From NCBI GenBank assembly GCA_016839915.1, contig JAEOTH010000151.1:1-64000 (forward strand): DNA of 64,000 bases, written 5' to 3'. Of this stretch, positions 40,290 through 51,100 are shown one piece after another. A model generated the notes under the pieces. That model worked only from the letters and a program-made list of their open reading frames with translations, had not been told where the DNA came from and did no database searches. Positions within the stretch are counted from its first letter, which is position 1; each line of letters begins with the position of its first letter. A program made the position numbers and the translations under genes. This DNA comes from Promethearchaeota archaeon. GTDB taxonomy: Archaea; Asgardarchaeota; Lokiarchaeia; Sigyniarchaeales; SOKP01.

Positions 40290-41237
40290 ATGACTGGAGA
40301 AGAACTCCCCAAGAATGGTGTCATTTATTGTGCGACAGGTAAAAAATTATTTTTAGATGAAGCAATAATTTCAGTAAAATCATTACGTCAATATAATAAA
40401 AACATTAGTGTTTCTCTTTTTATTGATGAGAAAAATTATTCTAAAATTGAGCTGGATTTATTCAATTCAGTCCATATAATTAAAAAACCTAAGTATAGTT
40501 TTGCTGATAAAAATTACTCAATGAGAAATTCACCTTATCAAAAAACTATATATCTGGATTGTGACACTATAATAAACGGTGAAATTTCAGAAATATTCTT
40601 AATTCTAAAAAAATTTGATTTAGCTGCAGCTAATGTACCCTTTAAAAACCATAATTATAAACCTACGTACTATCAGGCAGGAGTTGTTGCTTTTAAGAAA
40701 AACAGAAAGATGGAAAAATTCTTTAATATGTGGGACAAGAAATTTGAGCTAAGTATCCTTTATTCGGATCAGCCTTCGTTTCGTAATGTAATAACTTCAT
40801 CTTCAATTTCGATTTTTACTTTACCACCAGAATATAATTTTAGAATTTCAAATGCTTCATATATAAAAAATAAAATAAAGATAATCCATAGTCATGAGAT
40901 AATGTTTATGGATAGTTTAAAAAGAAAAGCTTTAATTGGTTTTCTTAATAAAAGTTCTAAAGAAAGAGTGTGGTTTCCGGGAAGAGGATTCCGAATGCTT
41001 AAAGAAGAATTTAATCTTCAAATAAATTTTTTACTTTTATTTAAAGAAATACTCTTCCATAAAATTAGCAAACTTTTATGGAATAAATTTCTAAATAAAA
41101 ATTTGAAGAAAAAATTAAGGATTAAATTAACTCAATTTTACCTTCCATGGTTAATTAATTTGGTAATTCCTAAGGAATATAAGGAAAGATTATCATTTTC
41201 TTATGAAATGATAAGGACTTTCCAAAAGGAGGTTTGA
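40290..41237 (+). CDS. Nucleotide-diphospho-sugar transferase / GT-A-fold glycosyltransferase
   Basis: GVIYCATGKKLFLDEAIISVKSLRQYNKNISVSLFID; YQKTIYLDCDTIINGEISEIFLIL (DxD); YYQAGVVAFKKN. Confidence 0.75.
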   Translation: MTGEELPKNGVIYCATGKKLFLDEAIISVKSLRQYNKNISVSLFIDEKNYSKIELDLFNSVHIIKKPKYSFADKNYSMRNSPYQKTIYLDCDTIINGEISEIFLILKKFDLAAANVPFKNHNYKPTYYQAGVVAFKKNRKMEKFFNMWDKKFELSILYSDQPSFRNVITSSSISIFTLPPEYNFRISNASYIKNKIKIIHSHEIMFMDSLKRKALIGFLNKSSKERVWFPGRGFRMLKEEFNLQINFLLLFKEILFHKISKLLWNKFLNKNLKKKLRIKLTQFYLPWLINLVIPKEYKERLSFSYEMIRTFQKEV

Positions 41238-42172
41238 AGGAAATGGATTTAGATAAAAATAAAATATATGAAATATGCTCTGATAATCTGCCAGATTTTT
41301 TAAGAGTAATTGACGGTATGACTTATGAAAGCGAAGGCATTTTTAATAGCGAAATGCTATTATTAGTATCCTTAATTAAACATTTTAATGTAAAATTAAT
41401 TATAGAAAGCGGAAGAGCAAATGGACAAAGCACTAAAGTACTTGCAGAATATTTCAAAAATCCTGAGTATAAAATTATTAGCATTGAATTTGTCAAATAT
41501 AGTCCTGAAGTAAAATATTCATATAAAAAATTAAAGAATTATAAAAATCTAAAACTATTATTTGGAGATTCTTTTAACCTAATACCAAATCTAATTACAG
41601 AAGAATGTTGTATTTTAATAGATGGTCCAAAAAGATTAAATGCACTAAAATTAGCATTAAATTCTTTTAAAAATCCTTTAGTTAAAGCGATATTAATACA
41701 TGATATGTATAAGGATTCTCCATTTAGAGAAATCGCTGAAAAACTCTTCCCAAATCATTTTTTTACTGATGACAAAGAATTTGTTAAGAAATTTAGAAGA
41801 ATTGATAAAAAAAATTGGATAGATTTAAGAAAATATAGAGATTTCCGATCCTGGGGGCCATATCGAAGAGGAAAAAAGAAATTTAAAAGTTATAGCTCAA
41901 CTCTAATGGCTGCATTTAACTATTTAGATTCTATAGATATTAACCAATTCATTTCGCATTCTCATTCTAAGAAACTTATGAAAACCAAATGGAGAGTTAA
42001 ATATCTTTTAGGTGGATGGCGTAAAAGAATTAAAAAGTTAATTACTTTCCCAATTTCATATATATTTTATGAAAAAACCATAAATCATGGAAAATCACTG
42101 GATTTAAAACGTTTATTTAAACTTTGGTTTAAACTCGCATATGAAGAATTTAAGGTTATGTTTAAAAAATAG
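41234..42172 (+). CDS. Rossmann-fold SAM methyltransferase-like protein
   Basis: VKLIIESGRANGQSTKVLAEYF...LKLLFGDSFNLIPNLITEECCILIDGPKRLNAL. ATG at 41243 with upstream AGGAGG is the likely real start. Confidence 0.6.
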   Translation: MKEMDLDKNKIYEICSDNLPDFLRVIDGMTYESEGIFNSEMLLLVSLIKHFNVKLIIESGRANGQSTKVLAEYFKNPEYKIISIEFVKYSPEVKYSYKKLKNYKNLKLLFGDSFNLIPNLITEECCILIDGPKRLNALKLALNSFKNPLVKAILIHDMYKDSPFREIAEKLFPNHFFTDDKEFVKKFRRIDKKNWIDLRKYRDFRSWGPYRRGKKKFKSYSSTLMAAFNYLDSIDINQFISHSHSKKLMKTKWRVKYLLGGWRKRIKKLITFPISYIFYEKTINHGKSLDLKRLFKLWFKLAYEEFKVMFKK

Positions 42173-42322
42173 CTAATTTTCTTTTAAAAAAGGTATCTGG
42201 GCTATTTAATTTTTAATAGAATTATTATTTTCATTAAAGTTCCTAAAAAAGGAACTAGTGATATGGAAAATATTAACTATATACTTCAGATAACTTTTAA
42301 GGATTTGAAAAATTAATATTGA

Positions 42323-43648
42323 TTGATCTTGATAATCAGAAAAATAGTTATAAAAATACAGCAGTTAGTTCTTGAAATAGATGATGATTTGCATTTAATA
42401 GGGAAACCGTTAGTTGTTCTATGGAATTTTCTCCATAGATTCAAATTTAAAATAGGGAAAATTCTTATGGAGTTAAGTAAACCATCTAAATATAATATTG
42501 AAAACTTCGATTCAGATGAAATCAATTGGGTAAATCCCAAAAAAATACGATATAAATTAATTAACTCATTTGACAAATTACAAAATTCATCTCTTATATT
42601 AAAAGGAAATTGGGACAAATCAAAGAAAGCAATTCTTAAATCAGAAGTATATGTAGCCTTTAAACAGAGATATAAAGAAGGAAAAAATTGGTATGAAACA
42701 AAATTTTATGAAAAAGCTTTAAGTGAAATTATAAGTGGAATAATTAAATTTGGTTGTAATAGTAAAGAAAAATGGGATCAATTTCTTGAAAGTATAGATA
42801 ATTTATACCATCAAAATTTAAAAAATAGAGTAAAAAATAATCTAAATCATTCCTTTGAACAAATATTTAAAAACTATAATATCTCAGCAAATCTAAACAA
42901 AATTATTGTAAATATTGGAAGAGATGGAGATATGATCTTGGTAAAGGGTGAGTTTTTACTATTATTAGCAAAATTCCTTAATATTCCTAAAATTCCGATT
43001 AAAATTTATATCAGACATAAAAAATGGATGGATTTCAAAAAGGAATTATATTATTTTTCTCGTGCTGGAAAACTTTATCAACAACTTAACCATCCAGACT
43101 TACTAAATTACACTTTTAAATATGGAGATAAACGTTTTGATATGATAAAAGAGAATTTATCTATTTTTAAAGGAAAACTTCTAGATATTGGTGCAAACTT
43201 AGGATATTTTTGCCATAAACTTGAGGATGAGGGTTTCGATTGTTATGCTGTAGAAAGAAACCCATTATATGTTTATTTTTTAAAAAAACTAAAAACTGCA
43301 GAATCGAGATTGTTTAAAGTAATTCCAGGTTCAATATTTCGCTACAAAAAAAATCAAGATTTAAATTTTGATGTTGTATTAGCTTTAAACATATTCCATA
43401 ATTTTATTGTTAGAAAAAAATCCTTTTTAAACTTAATCAAATTATTGAATAGACTTAAAATTAAAGAACTTTTTTTCGGAGCTCATCATCCAAGTGAATT
43501 TAAAAATGCAAAAGTTTATCAAAATTTCACTCCATCCCAATTTGTAAACTTTATAATTCAGAATTCATGCTTAACCGAAGCTAAAATAATTGGTAAAACA
43601 TTGGATGGAAGAATTCTTTACAAACTTACATCTCGAAATTCCCTTTAA
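42323..43648 (+). CDS. Fusion protein: ParB-like (IGRDG/RHKKWMDF) domain plus C-terminal SAM methyltransferase domain, paralog 2
   Basis: NKIIVNIGRDGDMILVKGEFLLLLAKFLNIPKIPIKIYIRHKKWMDFKKEL; LLDIGANLGYFCHKLEDEGFDCYAVERNPLYVYFLKKLK; collinear with 38832..40157. Confidence 0.7.
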   Translation: MILIIRKIVIKIQQLVLEIDDDLHLIGKPLVVLWNFLHRFKFKIGKILMELSKPSKYNIENFDSDEINWVNPKKIRYKLINSFDKLQNSSLILKGNWDKSKKAILKSEVYVAFKQRYKEGKNWYETKFYEKALSEIISGIIKFGCNSKEKWDQFLESIDNLYHQNLKNRVKNNLNHSFEQIFKNYNISANLNKIIVNIGRDGDMILVKGEFLLLLAKFLNIPKIPIKIYIRHKKWMDFKKELYYFSRAGKLYQQLNHPDLLNYTFKYGDKRFDMIKENLSIFKGKLLDIGANLGYFCHKLEDEGFDCYAVERNPLYVYFLKKLKTAESRLFKVIPGSIFRYKKNQDLNFDVVLALNIFHNFIVRKKSFLNLIKLLNRLKIKELFFGAHHPSEFKNAKVYQNFTPSQFVNFIIQNSCLTEAKIIGKTLDGRILYKLTSRNSL

Positions 43649-43695
43649 TTAAACTAATATCTTAAATAATGAGGTTTGTAAAGATTAATTTTTAA

Positions 43696-44706
43696 CTAGT
43701 TAATTTTCCAAACTTGAAGTCCATTAGGATCAAAATTAAAATTAATGATTTTACCACCAATTTTTTCCATCTCTCGCATAACCAAAAATTTTTTTTCAGG
43801 TTCACAAAATAACAGTAAGTGCCCACCTCCTCCAGCACCTAGCAATTTACCTCCTAAGACACCAAATTTTCTTGAAATTAAATAAAATTTTTCAATTTCT
43901 TTTGTAGAGATTTTAGAACTTAGACTTTTTTTAGCTAACCAGCCCTTATGTAACAATTCTCCAAATTCGCTTAGCTTACTAATATCTTTAGATTCAATGA
44001 TACTTTTCATAGAATAAGCAACTTCTTTTAAATCTTGCATTACTTCTAAATAGAATTTCTTCTCAATTTTATATCCTTTTAAAACTTCATCCTGAATATC
44101 CGAAGAAAAATGTGAACCACCTACATAACACAAAATCAATCGGTATTGTAACTCATTTATCATCTCTTTTGTCGTCTCAATTGGAGAGATTTTTACATTA
44201 TTAGAAAATTCTAGGAAATTAAATCCCCCAAAAGAAGCAGCAAATTGGTCTTGATATCCACCTTTCTGACATAATTCAATTCTTTCAATTTCATACGACT
44301 TTTGAGCAATATCATACTTAGAGAGACCTAAATCATAAAATTTATCGATAGCCCCGATAACTGCTACCGTTAAAGAAGAGGAACCTCCCATTCCTGAACC
44401 TTCAGGTAATTCAGAATAAATTATGATATCAAATCCTTTTTTAATATTTAAGAAATTTAAAATACCTTTAAATAGTTCAAATTCATCAGAATAATTTCTA
44501 TCACCGACATTAAATACTATTTGTTTATCTAGATTTATTGAAATGACTCGGATTTTTTTATCTGTTCTTGGTTTTAGAGTAATATACACGTGTCGATTAA
44601 TAGTAGTACTTATTACACATCCTCCATGATCCGTGCAATATGGTGCCATATCAGTACCACCACCTCCAAAACTTATACGGAATGGTGCTTTTGAACGAAC
44701 TATCAT
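43696..44706 (-). CDS. hddA: GHMP kinase, D-glycero-alpha-D-manno-heptose-7-phosphate kinase-like
   Basis: MIVRSKAPFRISFGGGGTDMAPYCTDHGGCVISTTINRHVYITLKPR; LPEGSGMGGSSSLTVAVIGAI; GGYQDQFAASFGGFNFLEF; GGKLLGAGGGGHLLLFC. Confidence 0.9.
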   Translation of the reverse strand: MIVRSKAPFRISFGGGGTDMAPYCTDHGGCVISTTINRHVYITLKPRTDKKIRVISINLDKQIVFNVGDRNYSDEFELFKGILNFLNIKKGFDIIIYSELPEGSGMGGSSSLTVAVIGAIDKFYDLGLSKYDIAQKSYEIERIELCQKGGYQDQFAASFGGFNFLEFSNNVKISPIETTKEMINELQYRLILCYVGGSHFSSDIQDEVLKGYKIEKKFYLEVMQDLKEVAYSMKSIIESKDISKLSEFGELLHKGWLAKKSLSSKISTKEIEKFYLISRKFGVLGGKLLGAGGGGHLLLFCEPEKKFLVMREMEKIGGKIINFNFDPNGLQVWKIN

Positions 44707-45068
44707 AATAATTCACATTAAAAATAAGAATATTAGTGTCATATTCTTTTCATACTAAATCATTAAAAAATTTGATTATAAGAATAATCTATTTTTTTTT
44801 AATCATCATTTCCCTAATTTCAACTTATTTTGAATAATTTAAATCTCTAATTTGAAAAATCTACTTACTACCTGAGGAAATGGTTATTTGGAGACTCATC
44901 TTACTAATTTCTATTTTCATAAAATTTATGAGCCATTTGTTCTATATTTAACTGATTACCAGTTAAAAAAAGATACATAATATATTGCTGATTAAAGGAG
45001 ATATACTAGAGAAGTAGAGATAAAAATCACTAGAAAAAAATCCAAAATAAATCAGATGATAACCCAAT

Positions 45069-45833
45069 ATGTATTTGTTTATAAACAAAAAGCGAGTTTT
45101 GGCACATATTAAGAATAGAGGAATTTTTGGTTTTTTTTTATATCTTTTATCGATAGTGAAAAAGACATTTTATATTTTCTATTTAACATTTAATATCAGG
45201 AAATTAAACAAAAATTATACTGCAGATAGCTTAATTGATTATGTTTATACTAAAAACGAAGGTCTTATTAAACCAATTCAAATTAGGTCAGAAATTCTAA
45301 AATTAATCAAAATCATAAAAAATAAGAAACCGAAAACTGTGATTGAAATAGGAACTGCACAAGGAGGGACATTATTTCTAATCTCGAAGGCAATTCCTGA
45401 AGATTCTCTCATAGTTAGTATAGATTTACCTGGAGGGAGTTTTGGATATGGATATCCAAAAATTAAAATGCGTTTATATAAATCTTTTTCAAGGCCAAAG
45501 CAAAAATTACATCTAATTCGAGCAGATTCCCATAAATTAAATACTTTGAATAAAGTTAAAAAGATATTAAATAATAGAACGGTTGATCTTTTGTTTATTG
45601 ATGGAGATCATACCTATGATGGTGTTAAAAAGGATTTTGAAATGTATAGTCCACTTGTAAATAATACTGGAATTATTGGTTTTCATGATATTGTTATTTC
45701 GAAAAAGAGAAGTAATGTCGGTGTTAATGACTTTTGGATTGAGATAAAAAAAAACTATGAATATGAAGAAATAGTAGAAAATTGGAAGCAATTGAGATGT
45801 GGAATTGGAATTCTAAAAAGGAAAAAAACATAA
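45069..45833 (+). CDS. SAM-dependent methyltransferase (CmcI-like), paralog of 24516..25328
   Basis: TVIEIGTAQGGTLFLISKAIPEDSLIVSIDLPGGSFGYGYPK; VDLLFIDGDHTYDGVKKDFEMYSPLV. Confidence 0.78.
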   Translation: MYLFINKKRVLAHIKNRGIFGFFLYLLSIVKKTFYIFYLTFNIRKLNKNYTADSLIDYVYTKNEGLIKPIQIRSEILKLIKIIKNKKPKTVIEIGTAQGGTLFLISKAIPEDSLIVSIDLPGGSFGYGYPKIKMRLYKSFSRPKQKLHLIRADSHKLNTLNKVKKILNNRTVDLLFIDGDHTYDGVKKDFEMYSPLVNNTGIIGFHDIVISKKRSNVGVNDFWIEIKKNYEYEEIVENWKQLRCGIGILKRKKT

Positions 45834-45959
45834 GATCAATGAATTCTTGTTTTAAATATCTACCCCATTATTAAAACTATATTAAACTCATTATGTTTTC
45901 CATATTTGCATTTTAAATATAGATTCTATTTAAGTATCATAATTCATTAGAAGTAATTT

Positions 45960-47093
45960 ATGACTAAAAGAGTTTTAATTACTGGTGGAGCCGGATTTAT
46001 AGGATCACATTTAGTAGATAAATTAATTGATAAGAAAAGCTATGAAGTATCTGTTCTTGATATCTTAGAAGAGCAAGTTCATGGAAAAATAGACGTTCCT
46101 CCGGATTATTTAAATAAAAAAGTAAAATTTATTCGAGATTCTGTAACCAATCATACAATATTAGAGGATTTAGTTGAAGATAGTGATATTATTATTCATT
46201 TAGCGGCAATGGTTGGTGTAGGCCAATCAATGTATCAAATAAAAAAATATATTGATCATAATATTCTTGGTTTAGCAAATCTGTTTGATGTCTTAGTTAA
46301 TCGTGAACATAATGTAAAAAAGGTTCTTATAGCATCTTCTAACACAGTATATGGAGAGGGTAAATATCAATGTAATGCATGTGGGACAGTATTTCCAGAA
46401 TTAAGACCATTAAATCAATTGAAAAAAAAAGATTGGGAGCTTCATTGCCCTAAATGTGGATCTAAAGTTAAGCCTCTTTTAACTGATGAGAGGTCCCCGT
46501 ATAATTCTAGTTCAATTTATGCTTTTTCTAAACAAGCTCAAGAAAATATAGGTTTAATGATTGGTAATACTTATGGAATAAATACATCTATATTAAGATT
46601 TTTTTTAGTCTATGGTCGAAGGCAAGCTCTTTCGAATCCATACACAGGAGTTTGTACAATATTTAGTACTAGAGCACTATATGGAAAACCTCCAATTATT
46701 TTTGAGGATGGAATGCAATCAAGAGATTTCGTAAGTGTGAATGATGTCTGTCAAGCATTAATTCTTGCTATGGAACAAAATATAGCTAATGGCGAAATTT
46801 TTAATGTTGGTACCGGCGTACCAATAACGATAAAGGAAGTAGCAGAAACAATAACTCAAAAGATCAATCCAGAATTAAAACCAATTTATAATCAGCAATA
46901 TAGAATTGGTGATATAAGACACTGTGTAGCGGATATTTCAAAAATAAGAAATAAATTAGGATATTCACCGAAAATATCTTTTAAAGAAGGAATAGGTAAC
47001 TTAATTGATTGGATCAAGACTCAAAAAGATGACATCAAGAAACCCTCCCAAAGAGCTATGGAAGAATTAAAAGAAAAAGGATTATTAAAATAA
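45960..47093 (+). CDS. NAD-dependent epimerase with an inserted C4 zinc-ribbon (dTDP-L-rhamnose 4-epimerase-like architecture)
   Basis: VLITGGAGFIGSHLVDKL; CNACGTVFPELRPLNQLKKKDWELHCPKCGSKVKP between SSNTVYG and the YAFSK active site. Confidence 0.85.
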   Translation: MTKRVLITGGAGFIGSHLVDKLIDKKSYEVSVLDILEEQVHGKIDVPPDYLNKKVKFIRDSVTNHTILEDLVEDSDIIIHLAAMVGVGQSMYQIKKYIDHNILGLANLFDVLVNREHNVKKVLIASSNTVYGEGKYQCNACGTVFPELRPLNQLKKKDWELHCPKCGSKVKPLLTDERSPYNSSSIYAFSKQAQENIGLMIGNTYGINTSILRFFLVYGRRQALSNPYTGVCTIFSTRALYGKPPIIFEDGMQSRDFVSVNDVCQALILAMEQNIANGEIFNVGTGVPITIKEVAETITQKINPELKPIYNQQYRIGDIRHCVADISKIRNKLGYSPKISFKEGIGNLIDWIKTQKDDIKKPSQRAMEELKEKGLLK

Positions 47094-47126
47094 ATTAGTC
47101 TTAAATTTATCAATTTGTAGTTTCAT

Positions 47127-48158
47127 ATGGAAAAAATACTAATTTCTGGAGTAAATGGTTTTTTAGGGTCACATTTAACTGATTTTTGCATAAATCGAGG
47201 TAAAAAGGTTTATGGTATTGATCTTCCTAATCTTCCTTTCAAGAACTTAAATCATTATACAAAAGGGAAAATGGAAGAGAAATTGGAAGTATTTGATATT
47301 CCCATTCAAATTCCTACTATCAATGAAAATTTAGTATTGTTAGAGTGTGATTTGAATAACCGTGAATTACTTGAAAAAATAATTCGAAATTTTGAACCTA
47401 AGTATACTTTTCATTTTGGAGCACAACCGTTAGTTTTACCTTCATGGGAAGATCCTGTAGCTACTATAGAAACAAATGTAATAGGGACGATAAATATTTT
47501 TGAAGCAATTAAAAAACAAAAAATTAAAACTCGAGTTATAGTTGCATGTACTAGCGCTGAATATGGAACAACAACATCATTAAATAGACCATTGAAAGAA
47601 TCTGATCCATTATTAGCAGTTCATCCTTATGGAATTAGCAAAATAGCGACAGAACTACTTGCTCGACAATATTTTATTAATTTTGATATTGAAATTGTCA
47701 ATCTTAGATTTTTTAATCAAACTGGTCCTAGAAGAATAGGTGATGCAACTTCAGATTTTATAAGAAAGGTTGCCCAAATTGAATTAGGGTTGTCAGAACC
47801 AGTAATTGAAGTGGGAAACCTTAACCCTTATCGTGATTTTACAGGAATAAAAGATTCGCTTAAAGCAATTTGGTTAGCAGCAACAAAGGGAACAGCAGGA
47901 GAAACTTATAATATTTGTTCTGGTAAAAAGATTCAAATTCGCCAAATTTTAGATATTGCTCTAAGCTTTACATCTAAGAAAATCGAAATAAAAGAGAATG
48001 TCTCAAACAAATTAAGAAAAACAGATGAAGATGTCATTCTTGGTGATAATTCGAAAATTAAAAATGAATTAGGATGGGATGTTTCAATTTCTATTAAAGA
48101 GACTCTAAAAGATATGTTTGATTACTGGTTAGATTATTATAAAAAACATGGAGTTTAA
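47127..48158 (+). CDS. NAD-dependent epimerase/dehydratase, GDP-mannose 4,6-dehydratase-like
   Basis: ILISGVNGFLGSHLTDFCINRGKKVYGIDLP; YGISKIATELLARQYF; FFNQTGPRRIGDATSDFIRKVA. Confidence 0.85.
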   Translation: MEKILISGVNGFLGSHLTDFCINRGKKVYGIDLPNLPFKNLNHYTKGKMEEKLEVFDIPIQIPTINENLVLLECDLNNRELLEKIIRNFEPKYTFHFGAQPLVLPSWEDPVATIETNVIGTINIFEAIKKQKIKTRVIVACTSAEYGTTTSLNRPLKESDPLLAVHPYGISKIATELLARQYFINFDIEIVNLRFFNQTGPRRIGDATSDFIRKVAQIELGLSEPVIEVGNLNPYRDFTGIKDSLKAIWLAATKGTAGETYNICSGKKIQIRQILDIALSFTSKKIEIKENVSNKLRKTDEDVILGDNSKIKNELGWDVSISIKETLKDMFDYWLDYYKKHGV

Positions 48159-48176
48159 GTCTACTTAATAAAGAAA

Positions 48177-51100
48177 CTATTTTCTTTTAAAATTAAATCT
48201 TATAGACTTAAGTGTATTTTTCTTGATTTTAGAATTGCAATGTGGACATTCTAATTCAGATTTTTTCTCTAATCTTGAAATTAAATTATCTTTTAAAGCT
48301 GCGGAGCAATCTCTATTTGGACATATATTTAATTTCCCATAGATTTTCTCTTTATCCTCCTTTAATTCTCCAGAAATGATTTCAAGGTTTTCTACATTTA
48401 TTTTATCTGTAATTGTATTTTTGTTTTCAACAAGAAAATCTTTCAAATATTCAGATTCAGTTCCAATTCTCAATACTATCTTTTCTCCAACTTTATATCC
48501 ATGCCTTTTACGAATAAATTGAATGTTTCTTATTAAATCATTTACTAAACGTTCAGACAATAATTGATCATCAACAGAGTCGTCTAAATAAACATTAAAG
48601 AATTTTGATTCGGCTTTGATCAAATGATCTGATGGTTTTACCGATTTTACTATTTCTAATTCTTTTACATTTCCTACTTTCTTAATAATCTCAGGAAATT
48701 CTATTTTTGGCATATCTTCTTTTGATTCTATAAGAATTTTTTTATTTGGCCATCTTAATCTTATTCTATTCTCATCTTTTAATGCTCTCACAATTTCTAT
48801 TAATTCATGTGTAAAATTCATTTGTTCTTCTAAATCTAAGTCGATATTTTGTTCATCGAATTCCGGCCAATCTTGTAAGTGAATACTTTCTGTTTCTTCA
48901 AAACCAATTGATTTCATGTGAGATTTAAACATTTTAAGATAAATATCTTCACTTATCATTGGATTAATTGGTGCTAGAAGTAAAGAAACCTTAAATAATA
49001 CATAATAGAGAACTCCCATTATAAGAAATTTATTCGGATCTTCAGAATAGATGTCAAGTTTCTCTCGATTGAGCATTATATACCATCTGCTTATATCATT
49101 CACAATAAAATCTCTAAGTTCACCTGTTATCCATGGTAATTGATATTCATCTGATAATTCTGTTATCTTTTTAATTGTAGAATTTAATCTTGAAATTATC
49201 CATTTATCTAATTTACTTACCTTTTTTATGTCAAATTTAACTTCTGAAGGATTAAATTCAGCTAAAGTCAATTTCTCGTTGGTATACACATAAACATTCC
49301 ATATTGTGTTAATAATTTTATATGTATCAGTATATTCCTTAAGATTAAAATTGAAATCTCGGCCAGGTTGAGTAACACCTATACAATAAAATCGAAAAGT
49401 TTCTGCACCTTTGATATTAGATAATGCTTTATTCTTCTGCAATGCTGGGACTGTACCATTTATTAAGTCTTCAGGGTTTATTACTGTACCTTTAGATTTG
49501 CTCATTTTAGCTTTTTCCATTAACACCCATCCATGCATATAGCAAGCGTTGTAATTCTTACGACCTGAAGATACCATAGCACTATTTAATAAACTATTGA
49601 ACCATCCTCTTATTTGATCTTTTCCCTCGATTATAAAGTCAGCTGGTACCCAGCTATCATAATGACTTTTCCCATCATATATTTCTTGAGCGGCCCACAT
49701 TACTGAACCAGAATCTAACCAAACATCTAAAATATCAGGAATTCTTTTCTTTGTTCCTTTATTACAATTTTTACACTTCCATGTAATTTGGTCAATCCAT
49801 GGTCTATGCAAATCATTAGGACATTCACCAGCAATCTCATTCAGCTCCTTTCCTGAACCTATTACCGTAATTTCTTCGCAATCTTCATTATCACAGATCC
49901 AAACACTTAGTGGAATACCCCAAAAACGTTGTCGTGAAATACACCAGTCTTTTAATGTGGTGAGCCAGCTTTTGAACCATCTGTTTCCTGCCCAATCTGG
50001 GATCCAATAAATCTCATCGTTTTTTGTCAGTAAATCAGGAATTAAACTTTCAGTTTTAAAAAACCATTGATTAGTCGCTCGATAAACTAATTTTGAATCA
50101 CATCTCCAACAATGTGCATATTCATGTTCAATTTCATTAGTTAAAACGAGTGTTCCTTTTTTCTTTAATAAGTTTAAAATCTCTTCATTAGCATCAAAAA
50201 CATACATTCCCTCAAATTTACCCGCTTCCTTTTTATAAACACCTCTGATACTTACTGGATTGAAAATTGGTATATTATTCGCTATACCAACTTCAAAATC
50301 TTCTGGGCCGTGTCCGGGTGCTGTATGTACTAATCCAACACCTTCTGATGCGGATACATATTCTTCTGAAAGTATAATTGAATGGACTTTTTCACTTTCT
50401 TTAGCAAGTTCTCGTTGGTAGGGAACCTCATTTAATAATGGATGTATATACTTTTTTCCTTCTAGTTCTTCACCAGTAAAATCTTTAACTATTTTATATT
50501 TATAACCAAGTTCCCCTGAAATTAAATGAGTTATTGAATTTTTAGATAATACCCAGTATTCTTTAAGATCCTCTATATATACCTTAGCATACTCTGCAAT
50601 TGGATTAACCATTATTGCAGAATTCGCTACTAATGTCCAAGGTGTAGTAGTCCAAATTATAAAATATGTGTCATCCATATCTGCAGATTTAATTTTCAAG
50701 AATAAGCTAGTATCCTTAATGTTTTTATATTCATGTTCATGTTTAGCTAAAGCAGTTGCACAACGAGGGCAACAGTTTAAAGGTCGATAAAACTTATAAA
50801 GTAAATTATTCTCCCAAGCTTTCTTTAAAGTCCACCAAATTCCCTCAATATAACTGTTTTTAAATGTAATATAAGGATTTTCCCAATCCCAAAAATAACA
50901 ACCCAATCTTTTAAATTGGTCATTCATTATAGCTAAATTTTTTAAGGCAAACTCTTTACAGTTCTTTATGAATTTATCAATACCATATTCTTGTATTTCT
51001 TGTTTGTTCTTAATTCCTAATTCTTTTTCCATTTGTACTTCTATTGGTAAACCATGAGTATCATATCCTGGGGTATCTGTGACTTTAAAACCTCTCATTC

